From Alphaproteobacteria bacterium (GTDB lineage Bacteria; Pseudomonadota; Alphaproteobacteria; Paracaedibacterales; CAITNM01), in contig CANJXJ010000014.1 in assembly GCA_947478955.1 (NCBI GenBank), forward strand, positions 1 through 39,011: a stretch of DNA of 39,011 nt, in the 5' to 3' direction. A program made the position numbers and the translations under genes. Shown here piece after piece: positions 8,576 to 16,701 of the stretch. The notes beneath the pieces were generated by a model that was not told the origin of the DNA, ran no database searches, and saw only the letters and a program-made list of their open reading frames with translations. Each line of letters opens with the position of its first letter. Position 1 is the first letter of the stretch.

Positions 8576-8642
8576 AGCCCTGGGTAGGTAGTAAGCCACG
8601 ATAGTGGCAAGCTTACTTGTGATAGCCTGATACCAGGGGGCT
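8576..8642 (+). ncRNA. Candidate structured RNA, unknown family
   Basis: A compact nested fold in a noncoding gap of 300 bases. Outer helix: AGCC (8576-8579) with GGCT (8639-8642), and CTGG (8580-8583) with CCAG (8633-8636), leaving two G bulged. Inner helix: AGTAA(G) (8590-8595) with (C)TTACT (8612-8617). Apical hairpin: GCCAC (8595-8599), loop GATA, GTGGC (8604-8608). The local GC content is far above the flanks. It matches no feature I recognise of tmRNA, 4.5S, 6S, RNase P or a named riboswitch. Strand is assigned from the neighbouring genes; the fold works on either strand. It could be a small RNA, a leader of the downstream barrel gene, or a remnant of a repeat. Confidence 0.4.
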
Positions 8643-8704
8643 AGTCCTGTGGAGTTTCATTGGTAGTAATAGAGAATTTAACTAAAATTTAATCATTATT
8701 TTAT

Positions 8705-8710
8705 TATAAT
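8705..8710 (+). promoter_or_regulatory. Possible -10 box for the outer-membrane protein gene
   Basis: A perfect TATAAT at 8705-8710, 34 bases before the ATG at 8744. No good -35 lies 16-18 bases upstream. If used, the structured RNA at 8576-8642 would lie outside this transcript. Confidence 0.35.
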
Positions 8711-8743
8711 TGTTTGATGAGAAAATATGTTTTTTAAAATATT

Positions 8744-9629
8744 ATGAAAAAAATCTATAGGTTTATGTTTATTACTTAGTATATCTACTTTTTCTTCCTC
8801 CGTTTGGGCGAGTGATGCTACAAAACTTCCTTCTTTTGATAAGCAGCAGCGACTACGAGCATTCGTTGAAAAATACAAAGAAGATCATCAACAAAAAAAA
8901 TTTACAGCTGCTGCTGCATTCATACGTGGTTCATTTACTGATAAGTCATCTGTTACCCTTCTTAAGGGGCATAACAAAGCTGGTGTTATTGCGTTTGGAT
9001 ACCAGTTTACTCCAAAATTTTCAGCAAATGCTGTTTTCGTAAAAAGTAGAACAACAGAAAGAACATCAGACGAAAAATTAAAAGTAATATCACATGATGA
9101 TACAATTTTAGCATCCTGTGATTACAGCATTCTAGAATGGTTAAAGCTTGATTTCTCATTTTCTTCAAAACAGGGAAAGAGTATAACTACTGATGCAGGT
9201 AAGGCAAACGTAGATTCGGTATCTAAAAACGTTTACCGCACTCCAAGCTTATATTTAAAAATGACCTTCCCCACGAATCAACAATTTTTCATAGCTCCAG
9301 ATGTGGGAATTAGCCGAACATTTATGCATAATCGTGCCTATGTTGATAACTCAGGCGACTCAATAGCAAAGAGAGATATGCACCTTGACCAAGTAGCTGC
9401 AAATTCAAAATTTGGTTATGTCATAAATTCTAATGTGATTCCCTATGTAAGCACCGGTTATTCCAGAACTTTACACTACAGTGATCATTTGAAATCACGC
9501 AATTCATTCAGGGCCGGAGCTGGAGCGATACTATTTGGTGGATTACTAAACATTGATTGGACGGCAAGTAAAGCAAATCAAAGCGTTCGGGCTAATACAT
9601 TAAGCGTAAATCTAGCTGTGAAATTTTAA
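8744..9629 (+). pseudogene. Outer-membrane beta-barrel protein, frame broken at an A7 run after the ATG
   Basis: ATG at 8744 is followed by seven A (8747-8753). Read as written, it stops at 8777. With six A, the frame becomes MKKSIGLCLLLSISTFSS..., a textbook signal peptide cleaved after VWA, and stays open without a stop to 9629, giving about 294 residues. From 8748 to 9629 there is no stop in that frame and no usable start before Met at 9261. The mature part has alternating polar/hydrophobic stretches and ends in VNLAVKF; a terminal phenylalanine is the hallmark of outer-membrane barrels, so a porin-like or autotransporter-barrel fold is inferred. The gene is followed after 9 bases by the secreted DUF4214 gene. 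The lesion may be a true mutation, a slippage switch, or a homopolymer base-call error. I do not recognise the specific family. Confidence 0.75.
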
Positions 9630-9638
9630 GGAGAAAAA

Positions 9639-10529
9639 ATGAATATTATACAACTCAAAATGGTTTACATGCTTCTTATTATATTTTCATGCCTGTTTAC
9701 AACAGCAAAAGCTAGCAGTGTTAATCAACAACAACAAACAATAACCCAACTATATGTAGGTTTTTTTGGAAGAGCTCCTGACCCATCCGGCCTAGCTTAT
9801 TGGGAAAGTGTTTTATCAGCTGGAGCGGATATTTCAGCAATAGCAAATTCTTTTGCTGCAAGTAAAGATTCAATGACTGGTCCTAGGTTAACGCCTGAGT
9901 TGATAGTTACAAATGTTTACAAAAATTTATTTGCTAAAGCTCCAGATCCATCTGTTCTAGTATACTGGTCGCTAAAATTGGCACAAGGTACTTTTACCGC
10001 TGCTCAACTAGTTCTTCAGATTGCAAATTCTGCTCAAGGTGTTGAAAAGCAAGCATTAGACAACAGAATTACTGTGGCAAGCTCAATAACAAATAGCTTA
10101 AATACAACTAATCTTATTCTTGAATACATACCAGGAACAGATCTTTACAAAAATCTAAATGCAGCTTTGAGTTCTGTTACAGAAGATGCGCATTCTGTAG
10201 ATTCTGCTAATTCTGCTGTTCAGACCGCTATTTCAGGAAACAGTGCTCCTGCAACTCCACCATCAAATAATTACACTAATAGCCAAAAAGATCTAGCAAA
10301 GGCAGAAGATGCTGTTACTACAGCCCAGGAAAACTTAACAAAAGCACAAGCTGGTGGGAATGAAAAAGCAATTAATGACGCTAAAGAAACGCTGAGTATA
10401 GTACTATCCGCTAAAGTTGAAGCTGCTCAACAAGTTTATGATTCAGCTCCTACTGACGCTAAAGCTGCTGCCCAAGCAACATTAGATAGTGCCACAGCAG
10501 CTCTAAAACAATTTGGTGTTGTTGCATAA
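9639..10529 (+). CDS. Secreted DUF4214 repeat protein, probably truncated by a stop
   Basis: Residues 1-25 form a signal peptide (cleavage after AKA or nearby). Two DUF4214 repeats follow: about 36-77 (QLYVGFFGRAPDPSGLAYW) and about 91-134 (NVYKNLFAKAPDPSVLVYW). DUF4214 is found in S-layer-like and large secreted proteins of proteobacteria; its function is unknown. The rest is a Ser/Thr/Ala-rich linker and, from about 210, an Ala/Lys/Glu-rich helical region likely to form a coiled coil. AAGGAG lies 7 bases before the ATG. The gene follows the barrel gene by 9 bases, which suggests an exported pair. After the TAA at 10527 the same frame stays open for 45 more codons of similar composition to 10667, so the stop may be premature. 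Confidence 0.8.
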   Translation: MNIIQLKMVYMLLIIFSCLFTTAKASSVNQQQQTITQLYVGFFGRAPDPSGLAYWESVLSAGADISAIANSFAASKDSMTGPRLTPELIVTNVYKNLFAKAPDPSVLVYWSLKLAQGTFTAAQLVLQIANSAQGVEKQALDNRITVASSITNSLNTTNLILEYIPGTDLYKNLNAALSSVTEDAHSVDSANSAVQTAISGNSAPATPPSNNYTNSQKDLAKAEDAVTTAQENLTKAQAGGNEKAINDAKETLSIVLSAKVEAAQQVYDSAPTDAKAAAQATLDSATAALKQFGVVA

Positions 10530-10713
10530 AGCATTATAACAAGCGCAGATAGTATATCTACTGATATAAAAAATGCTACAAGTCCAACAACAAGTACTCC
10601 GGTTAATTCCGTGATTATTGCTGCAGGAACTTCTAAGGCTCGTGTCTTGACCAATAATCAGCCATAAAATGTTATCAGATGTATTGAAATAAAATGACAG
10701 CGTTAAACAGCAT

Positions 10714-10787
10714 TGGCTGGGGGACCTGGATTCGAACCAGAGTTGCCCGGTCCAGAGCCGGGAGTTCTACCGCTAAACTATCCCCCA
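10714..10787 (-). tRNA. tRNA-Gln (anticodon CTG)
   Basis: Reads on the minus strand. Acceptor TGGGGGA pairs with TCCCCCA. The anticodon stem CCCGG/CCGGG encloses CTCTGGA, giving anticodon CTG (reads CAG). The T loop is TTCGAAT. The discriminator is G and the CCA end is encoded. The U1-A72 pair is typical of tRNA-Gln. It lies between the DUF4214 gene and ppx, opposite to both. Confidence 0.96.
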
Positions 10788-10870
10788 ACGATATATACAT
10801 TCATGACTACCACAATCTGTGCATTGTGTGTAAGATATAAAAAAAAGCAATACGAAAAAGAAATGCAAAA

Positions 10871-11962
10871 ATGTCTGAAGATGATGTACAAAAAGCACAA
10901 CCTTTCCGGGTTAGGGCTATAGAGTGTGATAGTCATCACCCTATTATTGCAGCGATTGATTTAGGTACGAATTCCTGCCGACTGTTGGTGGCACGGGTAA
11001 ATGTAGCGGGGGTTCGTACGAATTATTTTCGTAGTCGTCCAAAGCCTTTGTCTTGGAAAGTGATTGATTCATTTGCCAAGGTTGTGCGCCTTGGGGAGGG
11101 GTTGCACAATAACGATGAATTATCAGATGAGGCTATTGATCGAGCAATGGAGGCATTGGCGATTTGTCGTAAAAAACTTAATCGTTACCACTTACATAGT
11201 TTACGTGCTGTAGCAACGGAAGCGTGTCGTCGTGCAACAAACAACCACGTGCTAGTTGATCGTGCAAAAAAAGAACTGGATCTTCATATTGAGGTAATTG
11301 ATTCAGATGAAGAAGCGAGTTTGGCCCTAAAGGGTTGTTCTGCAATGCTAAGCCCCCATGTTCCTTATGGAATTGTATTTGATATTGGTGGGGGGAGTAC
11401 GGAAGTTATCCTCGTTAAGCTTAAAAAAGATGGCAGGCGCCGTCCTGGATATGCGGTGCCTTTTGATGTGGTTGACTCAATTTCTGTCCCTTATGGAGTG
11501 GTTACAACGACTGAGGCGGCTGGTACGCCTATAGACACAATGGAATCTCATGAGTTTTTGCAATCACGTATTTTTGAAGAATTAAAAGGTTTTGTTGAAA
11601 AAAATAACATTAATCAACTTATTCAAAATGATGAACTGCAAATTACTGGCAGTTCTGGTACGGTCACCACGCTTGCTGCATTTCATTTAGGATTGGCGCA
11701 GTATGAAAGGCGTTTAATTGATGGAATGACTATTTCCTATGAAGATTTATATAGTGTGATTGAGCGGATTTTAACCATGACCCGGGAAGAACGTCTAGAA
11801 CAATCAAATATTGGTTTCAGTAGAGCTGACTACGTTTTAACAGGATCGAATATTTTAAAAGCAATATGTGACGCTTTGCCGATTAAAAGCATGCGTATTG
11901 CTGATCGTGGTGTGCGTGAAGGGATATTAATTGATTTGATGTTAGAAGTCATCAGGATGTGA
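10871..11962 (+). CDS. ppx: Ppx/GppA family phosphatase
   Basis: Exopolyphosphatase / pppGpp phosphohydrolase family, acting on inorganic polyphosphate or the stringent-response nucleotide. The ASKHA-fold phosphate-binding motif AAIDLGTNSCRLLV (Asp30 region), the segment VATEACRRATN, the second phosphate loop VFDIGGGSTEVILV, and ITGSSGTVTTLAAFHLGL are all present. At 363 aa it is the short, two-lobed form lacking the C-terminal HD-like domain of E. coli Ppx (513 aa), as is common in alphaproteobacteria. The start is not backed by a strong ribosome site; the conserved domain begins around residue 25, so a slightly later start cannot be excluded. dapF overlaps or abuts the 3' end. Ppx and GppA cannot be told apart here. 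Confidence 0.88.
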   Translation: MSEDDVQKAQPFRVRAIECDSHHPIIAAIDLGTNSCRLLVARVNVAGVRTNYFRSRPKPLSWKVIDSFAKVVRLGEGLHNNDELSDEAIDRAMEALAICRKKLNRYHLHSLRAVATEACRRATNNHVLVDRAKKELDLHIEVIDSDEEASLALKGCSAMLSPHVPYGIVFDIGGGSTEVILVKLKKDGRRRPGYAVPFDVVDSISVPYGVVTTTEAAGTPIDTMESHEFLQSRIFEELKGFVEKNNINQLIQNDELQITGSSGTVTTLAAFHLGLAQYERRLIDGMTISYEDLYSVIERILTMTREERLEQSNIGFSRADYVLTGSNILKAICDALPIKSMRIADRGVREGILIDLMLEVIRM

Positions 11963-11964
11963 AC

Positions 11965-12723
11965 ATGGAGTTTATAAAAGCTCAAGGCCTTGGTAATGAT
12001 TTTGTTATGCTGGTTAACCCAAATGTGCAGACGAACGATCTGAGTGATTTGAGCCGACGACTGGCTGATCGACGGTATGGTATAGGATGTGATCAAGTTA
12101 TTGTGGCGTTTGAAAACGTTAATGATATTAAGGTTCGTTTTTTTAATGCTGATGGGTCAGAAGCTGAAAGTTGCGGTAATGGAAGTCGTTGCATGGCAAA
12201 ATACTTGATGCAACAAAAACAAAAAGATTCAATTACTCTTGAAACTCTTGGAGGATCTTTGAAGTGCCAGTTGGAAAATGACATGGTGACCATTAAAATG
12301 CCGCCCCCTACGTTTGAGATATTAGATGGGCCGCAATCTCTGGGTCATCTTTCCACCCCGGATGCAGTAGCGGTTACCGTGGGTAACCCCCATTTGGTGT
12401 GCTTTGTCGATAATGTTGATTCTGTTGCTGAATATGGGGAGGGACTTGAAAATCATCCTGCGTTTCCGTTGCGCACCAACGTTGACTTTGTGAAAGTACT
12501 AAATTCAGAGCATTTGCAATTAAAGGTATGGGAGCGAGGAGCTGGCATTACACCGGCTTGTGGAAGCGGTGCTTGTGCATCAATGGTAGCCGCTTATGCC
12601 CATAAAAAAGTTGATCAAAAAGTTAAGGTTTCACAGACCGGTGGTGATCTTTGGATTAGCTGGGATGGGCAGGAATTATTTATGGCTGGTCCGGCAGTGA
12701 TTGTTTTTTCGGGGGTGATATGA
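11965..12723 (+). CDS. dapF: Diaminopimelate epimerase
   Basis: Converts LL- to meso-diaminopimelate for peptidoglycan and lysine, using two cysteines without a cofactor. Both are present: SCGNGSRC (Cys at about 70) and PACGSGACA (Cys at about 199), along with the start KAQGLGNDFVML. I choose ATG 11965 because AGGA at 11954-11957 is 7 bases upstream; a GTG at 11959 overlapping the ppx stop would add two residues. Length 252 aa is slightly short against E. coli (274) but complete. It links to dapD and dapE beyond recJ, so three DAP-pathway genes sit within 4.5 kb. Confidence 0.95.
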   Translation: MEFIKAQGLGNDFVMLVNPNVQTNDLSDLSRRLADRRYGIGCDQVIVAFENVNDIKVRFFNADGSEAESCGNGSRCMAKYLMQQKQKDSITLETLGGSLKCQLENDMVTIKMPPPTFEILDGPQSLGHLSTPDAVAVTVGNPHLVCFVDNVDSVAEYGEGLENHPAFPLRTNVDFVKVLNSEHLQLKVWERGAGITPACGSGACASMVAAYAHKKVDQKVKVSQTGGDLWISWDGQELFMAGPAVIVFSGVI

Positions 12724-12731
12724 AATCTATT

Positions 12732-12803
12732 TTGTCATCCGCGCGAAAGTGGGGATCCAGTGAAATCGATCATTATGGATTTCAGCCTGTGCGGGAATGA
12801 CAA
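12732..12803 (+). repeat. Palindromic dispersed repeat (REP/MITE-like) between dapF and recJ
   Basis: Imperfect inverted repeat: the left end TTGTCATCCGCGC (12732-12744) matches the reverse complement of the right end GTGCGGGAATGACAA (12789-12803). Inside is GAAAGTGGGGATCCAG, with a diverged counterpart GGATTTCAGCC. The pattern of GTCAT, GC-rich, GGATCCAG resembles the GTCATTCC...GGAATGAC dispersed palindromes seen in many proteobacteria. It fills nearly the whole dapF-recJ gap, 8 bases after the dapF stop and 3 bases before the recJ ATG. I saw no second copy in this window. Confidence 0.75.
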
Positions 12804-12806
12804 GGC

Positions 12807-14546
12807 ATGAAATCTCTAAAAGGTTTTGATTGGGTATTAGCTCCTGCTGAAGATCGGCTAATCATGCAGTATATGCAATCTTATGAACTGCCAGAATTCC
12901 TATCCCGTATTCTTGTTGCACGAGATATTCATTTTGATAAGGTCAAAGATTTTCTTGCCCCTTCTTTGAAGCGATTCTTGCCAGAACCATATATATTAAA
13001 AGATATGGAAAATGCAGTAGCACGTACCTTGGTTGCTATTGGCAGTAATCAAAAAATTGTTATTTATGGAGATTACGACGTAGACGGAGCAACCTCATCG
13101 GCCATATTACGACGATATTTTCGAGACATTGGTATTACTACAGGATTGTATATTCCTGATCGTTTAGATGAAGGGTATGGGGCTAATCCTGCTGCTTTAA
13201 AAAAGTTGCGTAAAGAACAATATGATCTGTGCTTGATGGTTGATTGCGGTACAACAGCGTTCGAAGCTCTGGGTGAAGCCACAGTCTGTGGGCTGGATGT
13301 GATTGTACTTGACCACCACACTGCCGAAACTAGCCTGCCGAGCGCTATTATTGTGAATCCGAATCGCCTAGATCAGGAATTGGGTGAGCGCATTGACCTT
13401 AAGCTATTGTGCGCTGCCGGCGTAGCATTTTTATTCATTATCGCATTGAATCGAGCCCTTAGAGCATTGGGGTATTTTGAAGAACTTCAAGAGCCTGATT
13501 TATTGAATTATCTTGATCTGGTGGCTCTTGGCACCGTATGTGATGTTATGCCGTTAAAAGGGTTGAATCGCGCTTTGGTAACTCAAGGGCTAAAAGTCGC
13601 GCAAAAGCGCAAAAATTTAGGGCTTGCCACATTGGCTGATATAGCTGAATTAAAAGGTGGCATAACTGCAGCGTACCATTTTGGATTTGTGGTAGGGCCA
13701 CGTATTAATGCTGGTGGTCGGGTAGGGCAGGCAGATTTAGGTTCACGGTTATTGTTTACTACTGATGTTTTGGAAGCAAAAGAAATAGCGATTAAGTTAC
13801 ATGCATTAAATGCTCAGCGCCAGGAAATTGAGAAGCAGGTTCTTGATGAAGCAATTATTCAAGTAGAAGCGAAAGAACTACATGCGCGTTCTGTTATTAT
13901 GGTTAAAGGAAATAATTGGCATCCAGGGGTGATTGGTATTGTTTCTAGCCGTTTGAAAGACCGATATCATAAACCAACTTTGGTGGTGACCGATTGGGAA
14001 GGTGAGCAAAAAGGCTCAGGTCGTTCAGTTTCAGGGCTTGATATGGGGGTGCTGATGCATCAAGCTGTGCACAAAGGTTTGCTTAGCAAAGGTGGTGGCC
14101 ATGCAATGGCGGCAGGCTTTACAATTGCAGGGGATGCTTATGAAGATTTTTATAATTTTATCGATAATGCAGCTGCGCCGTATATGCAAAACCGTGAGCT
14201 AAAACTTAACATTGATGGCTACCTAACCGTGGCTGGATTGAATGATATCTTCATGAGCCATGTGCAACAGCTTGAGCCCTATGGTAGCGGCCATCCAACC
14301 CCGACATTTGCGTTTAAACATATGGTTTGTACTTTTGCTGATGTGCTTGGCGAACAGCATATTCGTTTGCAGTTACAAGATGAAACCGGTAAAGGTTTAA
14401 AAGCGATGGCGTTTCGGGCGATGCAAACGCCACTACAGCAAATGCTTGACCATCGAGGTCCTGTAGAAGTAGCGGGAACATTGAAACTTGATGAATGGCA
14501 AGGTAGACAACAGCTAACGTTATTTGTTGACGATATAAGGATTTAA
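12807..14546 (+). CDS. recJ: Single-stranded-DNA-specific exonuclease RecJ
   Basis: 5'-3' ssDNA exonuclease for recombination, mismatch and base-excision repair. DHH-superfamily motifs are intact: GDYDVDGATS (88-96), the VDCGTT segment, DHHTAE (169-174), LGTVCDVMPL, and the DHHA1 motif KGGGHAMAAGFTI near residue 430, followed by an OB-like C-terminal domain. Length 579 aa equals the family norm. The start MKSLKGFDWVL fits the family N-terminus. The upstream palindromic repeat ends 3 bases before the ATG, so any ribosome site (GGGA at about 12793-12796) lies inside the repeat. dapD follows after 3 bases. Confidence 0.96.
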   Translation: MKSLKGFDWVLAPAEDRLIMQYMQSYELPEFLSRILVARDIHFDKVKDFLAPSLKRFLPEPYILKDMENAVARTLVAIGSNQKIVIYGDYDVDGATSSAILRRYFRDIGITTGLYIPDRLDEGYGANPAALKKLRKEQYDLCLMVDCGTTAFEALGEATVCGLDVIVLDHHTAETSLPSAIIVNPNRLDQELGERIDLKLLCAAGVAFLFIIALNRALRALGYFEELQEPDLLNYLDLVALGTVCDVMPLKGLNRALVTQGLKVAQKRKNLGLATLADIAELKGGITAAYHFGFVVGPRINAGGRVGQADLGSRLLFTTDVLEAKEIAIKLHALNAQRQEIEKQVLDEAIIQVEAKELHARSVIMVKGNNWHPGVIGIVSSRLKDRYHKPTLVVTDWEGEQKGSGRSVSGLDMGVLMHQAVHKGLLSKGGGHAMAAGFTIAGDAYEDFYNFIDNAAAPYMQNRELKLNIDGYLTVAGLNDIFMSHVQQLEPYGSGHPTPTFAFKHMVCTFADVLGEQHIRLQLQDETGKGLKAMAFRAMQTPLQQMLDHRGPVEVAGTLKLDEWQGRQQLTLFVDDIRI

Positions 14547-14549
14547 ATC

Positions 14550-15347
14550 ATGAAAAATACCATTGAAAATGCCTGGGACAATTTAGCGAACTTAGTTATT
14601 ACAGATGATCTCAGAGAAGCTGTGGAAGAAACTCTTCAGCAACTAGATAACGGTACAATTCGTGTTGTGACTAAAACAGCGGATGGGTGGCAAGTTAATG
14701 CTTGGATAAAAAAAGCAGTTTTATTATCATTTCGCCTAAATTCAAATCGCCTACAGCAGGCTTATCCGGCACCTTTTTTTGATAAAGTTTCCTTAAAAGC
14801 TGAAGGATGGAATCATGAGCATTTTATGGCTTCTGGGTTTCGTAGTGTGCCTGGTTCTGTGGTTCGTCGGGGGGCGTATGTTGCCAAGAATGTTGTGCTG
14901 ATGCCCAGTTTTGTGAATATTGGTGCTTATGTTGATGAAGGTACTATGGTTGACACCTGGGCGACAGTGGGGTCATGTGCACAAATTGGTAAAAATTGTC
15001 ATATATCTGGCGGTACTGGAATAGGTGGAGTGCTTGAACCTGTGCAAGCATCGCCCGTTATTATTGAAGATAACTGTTTTATCGGTGCACGTAGCGAGAT
15101 TGCTGAAGGAGTGATTGTGGAAACGGGTGCTGTAATCAGTATGGGTGTTTTTATAGGCGCTTCTACAAAGATACTTGATCGTCAAACCGGCTCTGTTACT
15201 TACGGACGCGTACCTGCTTATTCGGTAGTTGTTCCTGGATCAATGCCATCCTCAGGCGGCGTTAGTCTTAGCTGTGCTGTTATTGTTAAAACCGTAGATG
15301 AAAAAACTCGTTCAAAAACTGGTATTAACGAATTATTGAGAGAATAG
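14550..15347 (+). CDS. dapD: Tetrahydrodipicolinate N-succinyltransferase
   Basis: Transfers succinyl from succinyl-CoA to tetrahydrodipicolinate, the committed step of the succinylase DAP branch. The N-terminal helical domain (about 1-90) is followed by a left-handed beta-helix of hexapeptide repeats (about 100-230) with characteristic [20 protein letters not shown] and [20 protein letters not shown] segments. Length 265 aa compares with 274 in E. coli. AAGGA within the end of recJ serves as the ribosome site. Spacing is 3 bases from recJ and 2 to dapE, so this is a tight operon. Confidence 0.96.
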   Translation: MKNTIENAWDNLANLVITDDLREAVEETLQQLDNGTIRVVTKTADGWQVNAWIKKAVLLSFRLNSNRLQQAYPAPFFDKVSLKAEGWNHEHFMASGFRSVPGSVVRRGAYVAKNVVLMPSFVNIGAYVDEGTMVDTWATVGSCAQIGKNCHISGGTGIGGVLEPVQASPVIIEDNCFIGARSEIAEGVIVETGAVISMGVFIGASTKILDRQTGSVTYGRVPAYSVVVPGSMPSSGGVSLSCAVIVKTVDEKTRSKTGINELLRE

Positions 15348-15349
15348 CC

Positions 15350-16459
15350 ATGAACGTTCTCGAAATTACCCAAAAGCTTATTCAATTTGATACAGTAACC
15401 CCCAAGGGCTCTGATTGCTTAGATTTTATTGGGCAGTATCTTGATTCATTAGGGTTTGAGCTTCACCGCTTACCGTTTGGAAACGTTGATAACCTATTAG
15501 CCCGAAAAGGTTCTGGGGCCCCACATATTATGTATGTTGGGCATGTTGATGTGGTGCCTACGGGTGATGGTTGGTCCCATGCACCGTTTTCCGGTGTTGT
15601 AGATGATGGCATATTATATGGTCGTGGTGCTGTTGATATGAAAGGTTCTATAGGCGCGTTTTTAGCAGCACTTCCAAATATAAAAAATGATGGGTCGATT
15701 AGCGTTTTACTAACATCCGATGAAGAAGGCCCTGCTAAAGATGGGGTTGTAAAAGTTATTCCGTGGCTACAAGCAAATAATCACGTGCCAACCTTTGCCC
15801 TGGTGGGAGAACCCACATCCGTTGATAAGGTGGGTGATACCATTAAAAATGGCCGCCGCGGAAGCATTAGTTTTGATATTACATGTCATGGATTACAGGG
15901 GCATGTGGCCTATCCGCAATTAGCCCGCAATGCGGCTCATCCGCTGGTAACACTTCTTCAAAGCTTAACTTCAGGTTCACTTGATAAAGGAACCCCAGAT
16001 TTTGAACCTAGCAATTTAGAAATTGTAAAACTGAATATGCCTAGTAGTGCCTATAATGTCATTGTGGGAATAGCTGATGCTTCAATAAATATACGTTTTA
16101 ATACCCTTCATAGTTTTGAATCTCTTACCGAATATGTTAAGTTGATGGCCTTAAAATCGTCGGCGCAGCATGGTGGAGGTATGGAGTTTGAAATTACCCC
16201 TTTACCTTCGGCCGAGCCATTTATTAATCATTCTGCTGAATGGGCTAGCATTGTCTCAAAAGCTGTTGAAGCTGAAACGGGTGTGACGCCCATATGCTCT
16301 ACCTCAGGTGGAACATCAGATGCTCGCTTTATCCATAAAATGTGCCCGGTTATTGAATTGGGGCTATTAAATAAAACTGCCCACCATGTAGATGAACATG
16401 TGCCAATTAGCGACTTAAAAACTTTACAAAAAATTTATGAAAGAATTTTTCAAAGGTAG
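15350..16459 (+). CDS. dapE: Succinyl-diaminopimelate desuccinylase
   Basis: Zinc metallohydrolase (M20 family) that removes succinate from N-succinyl-LL-DAP; it follows DapD/DapC and precedes DapF. Metal ligands and base are visible: His65 and the following Asp67 in GHVDVVP, Asp96 in RGAVDMKG, and the Glu pair in SDEEGPA (about 125-126). The dimerisation lid is in the middle, and the last ligand is in KTAHHVDEHV. Length 369 aa against 375 in E. coli. The start is 2 bases after the dapD stop, with GAGA upstream. A T-rich tract directly follows the stop. No dapC is in the window. Confidence 0.96.
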   Translation: MNVLEITQKLIQFDTVTPKGSDCLDFIGQYLDSLGFELHRLPFGNVDNLLARKGSGAPHIMYVGHVDVVPTGDGWSHAPFSGVVDDGILYGRGAVDMKGSIGAFLAALPNIKNDGSISVLLTSDEEGPAKDGVVKVIPWLQANNHVPTFALVGEPTSVDKVGDTIKNGRRGSISFDITCHGLQGHVAYPQLARNAAHPLVTLLQSLTSGSLDKGTPDFEPSNLEIVKLNMPSSAYNVIVGIADASINIRFNTLHSFESLTEYVKLMALKSSAQHGGGMEFEITPLPSAEPFINHSAEWASIVSKAVEAETGVTPICSTSGGTSDARFIHKMCPVIELGLLNKTAHHVDEHVPISDLKTLQKIYERIFQR

Positions 16460-16600
16460 TTTTTTTTAATCTTCCCCCCTTCATTTGATCAAGTTTTTCT
16501 ACTACGCTTGACCCTAGAGTAAGTTATAACATCATTAATGAAAAACCGTCAGTATCTCTATCTTGGCAATAAGTATAAATACCGCTACATTTCACCAAGT

Positions 16601-16677
16601 GCACCCGTAGCTCAGCTGGATAGAGCGTTGCCCTCCGAAGGCAAAGGCCGTACGTTCGAATCGTATCGGGTGCGCCA
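16601..16677 (+). tRNA. tRNA-Arg (anticodon CCG)
   Basis: A 77-base cloverleaf. Acceptor GCACCCG pairs with CGGGTGC, the anticodon stem TTGCC/GGCAA encloses CTCCGAA (anticodon CCG, reads CGG), and the T loop is TTCGAAT. Discriminator G and CCA are encoded. A TATAAA lies at 16574-16579 upstream, but without a convincing -35. ftsE starts 24 bases downstream. Confidence 0.97.
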
Positions 16678-16701
16678 AGATCACTTTAGGGAGAAATAAG
16701 C

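Noticed and set aside
8576-8642. Structured element as a rho-independent terminator
   Set aside because: No T run follows the outer helix, and the nested three-helix form is not that of a simple terminator.
8812-9042. Plus-strand ORF of 76 codons inside the barrel gene
   Set aside because: It is in a different frame from the barrel protein and lacks a ribosome site, while the barrel frame has a signal peptide and continues for 290 residues.
10713-10922. ORF running across tRNA-Gln into ppx
   Set aside because: Its first part is the antisense of the tRNA, and its last part overlaps ppx out of frame.
16508-16600. Promoter for tRNA-Arg using TTGACC (16508) or TTGGCA (16563)
   Set aside because: Neither box lies 16-18 bases from a -10 sequence; the TATAAA at 16574 has no partner.
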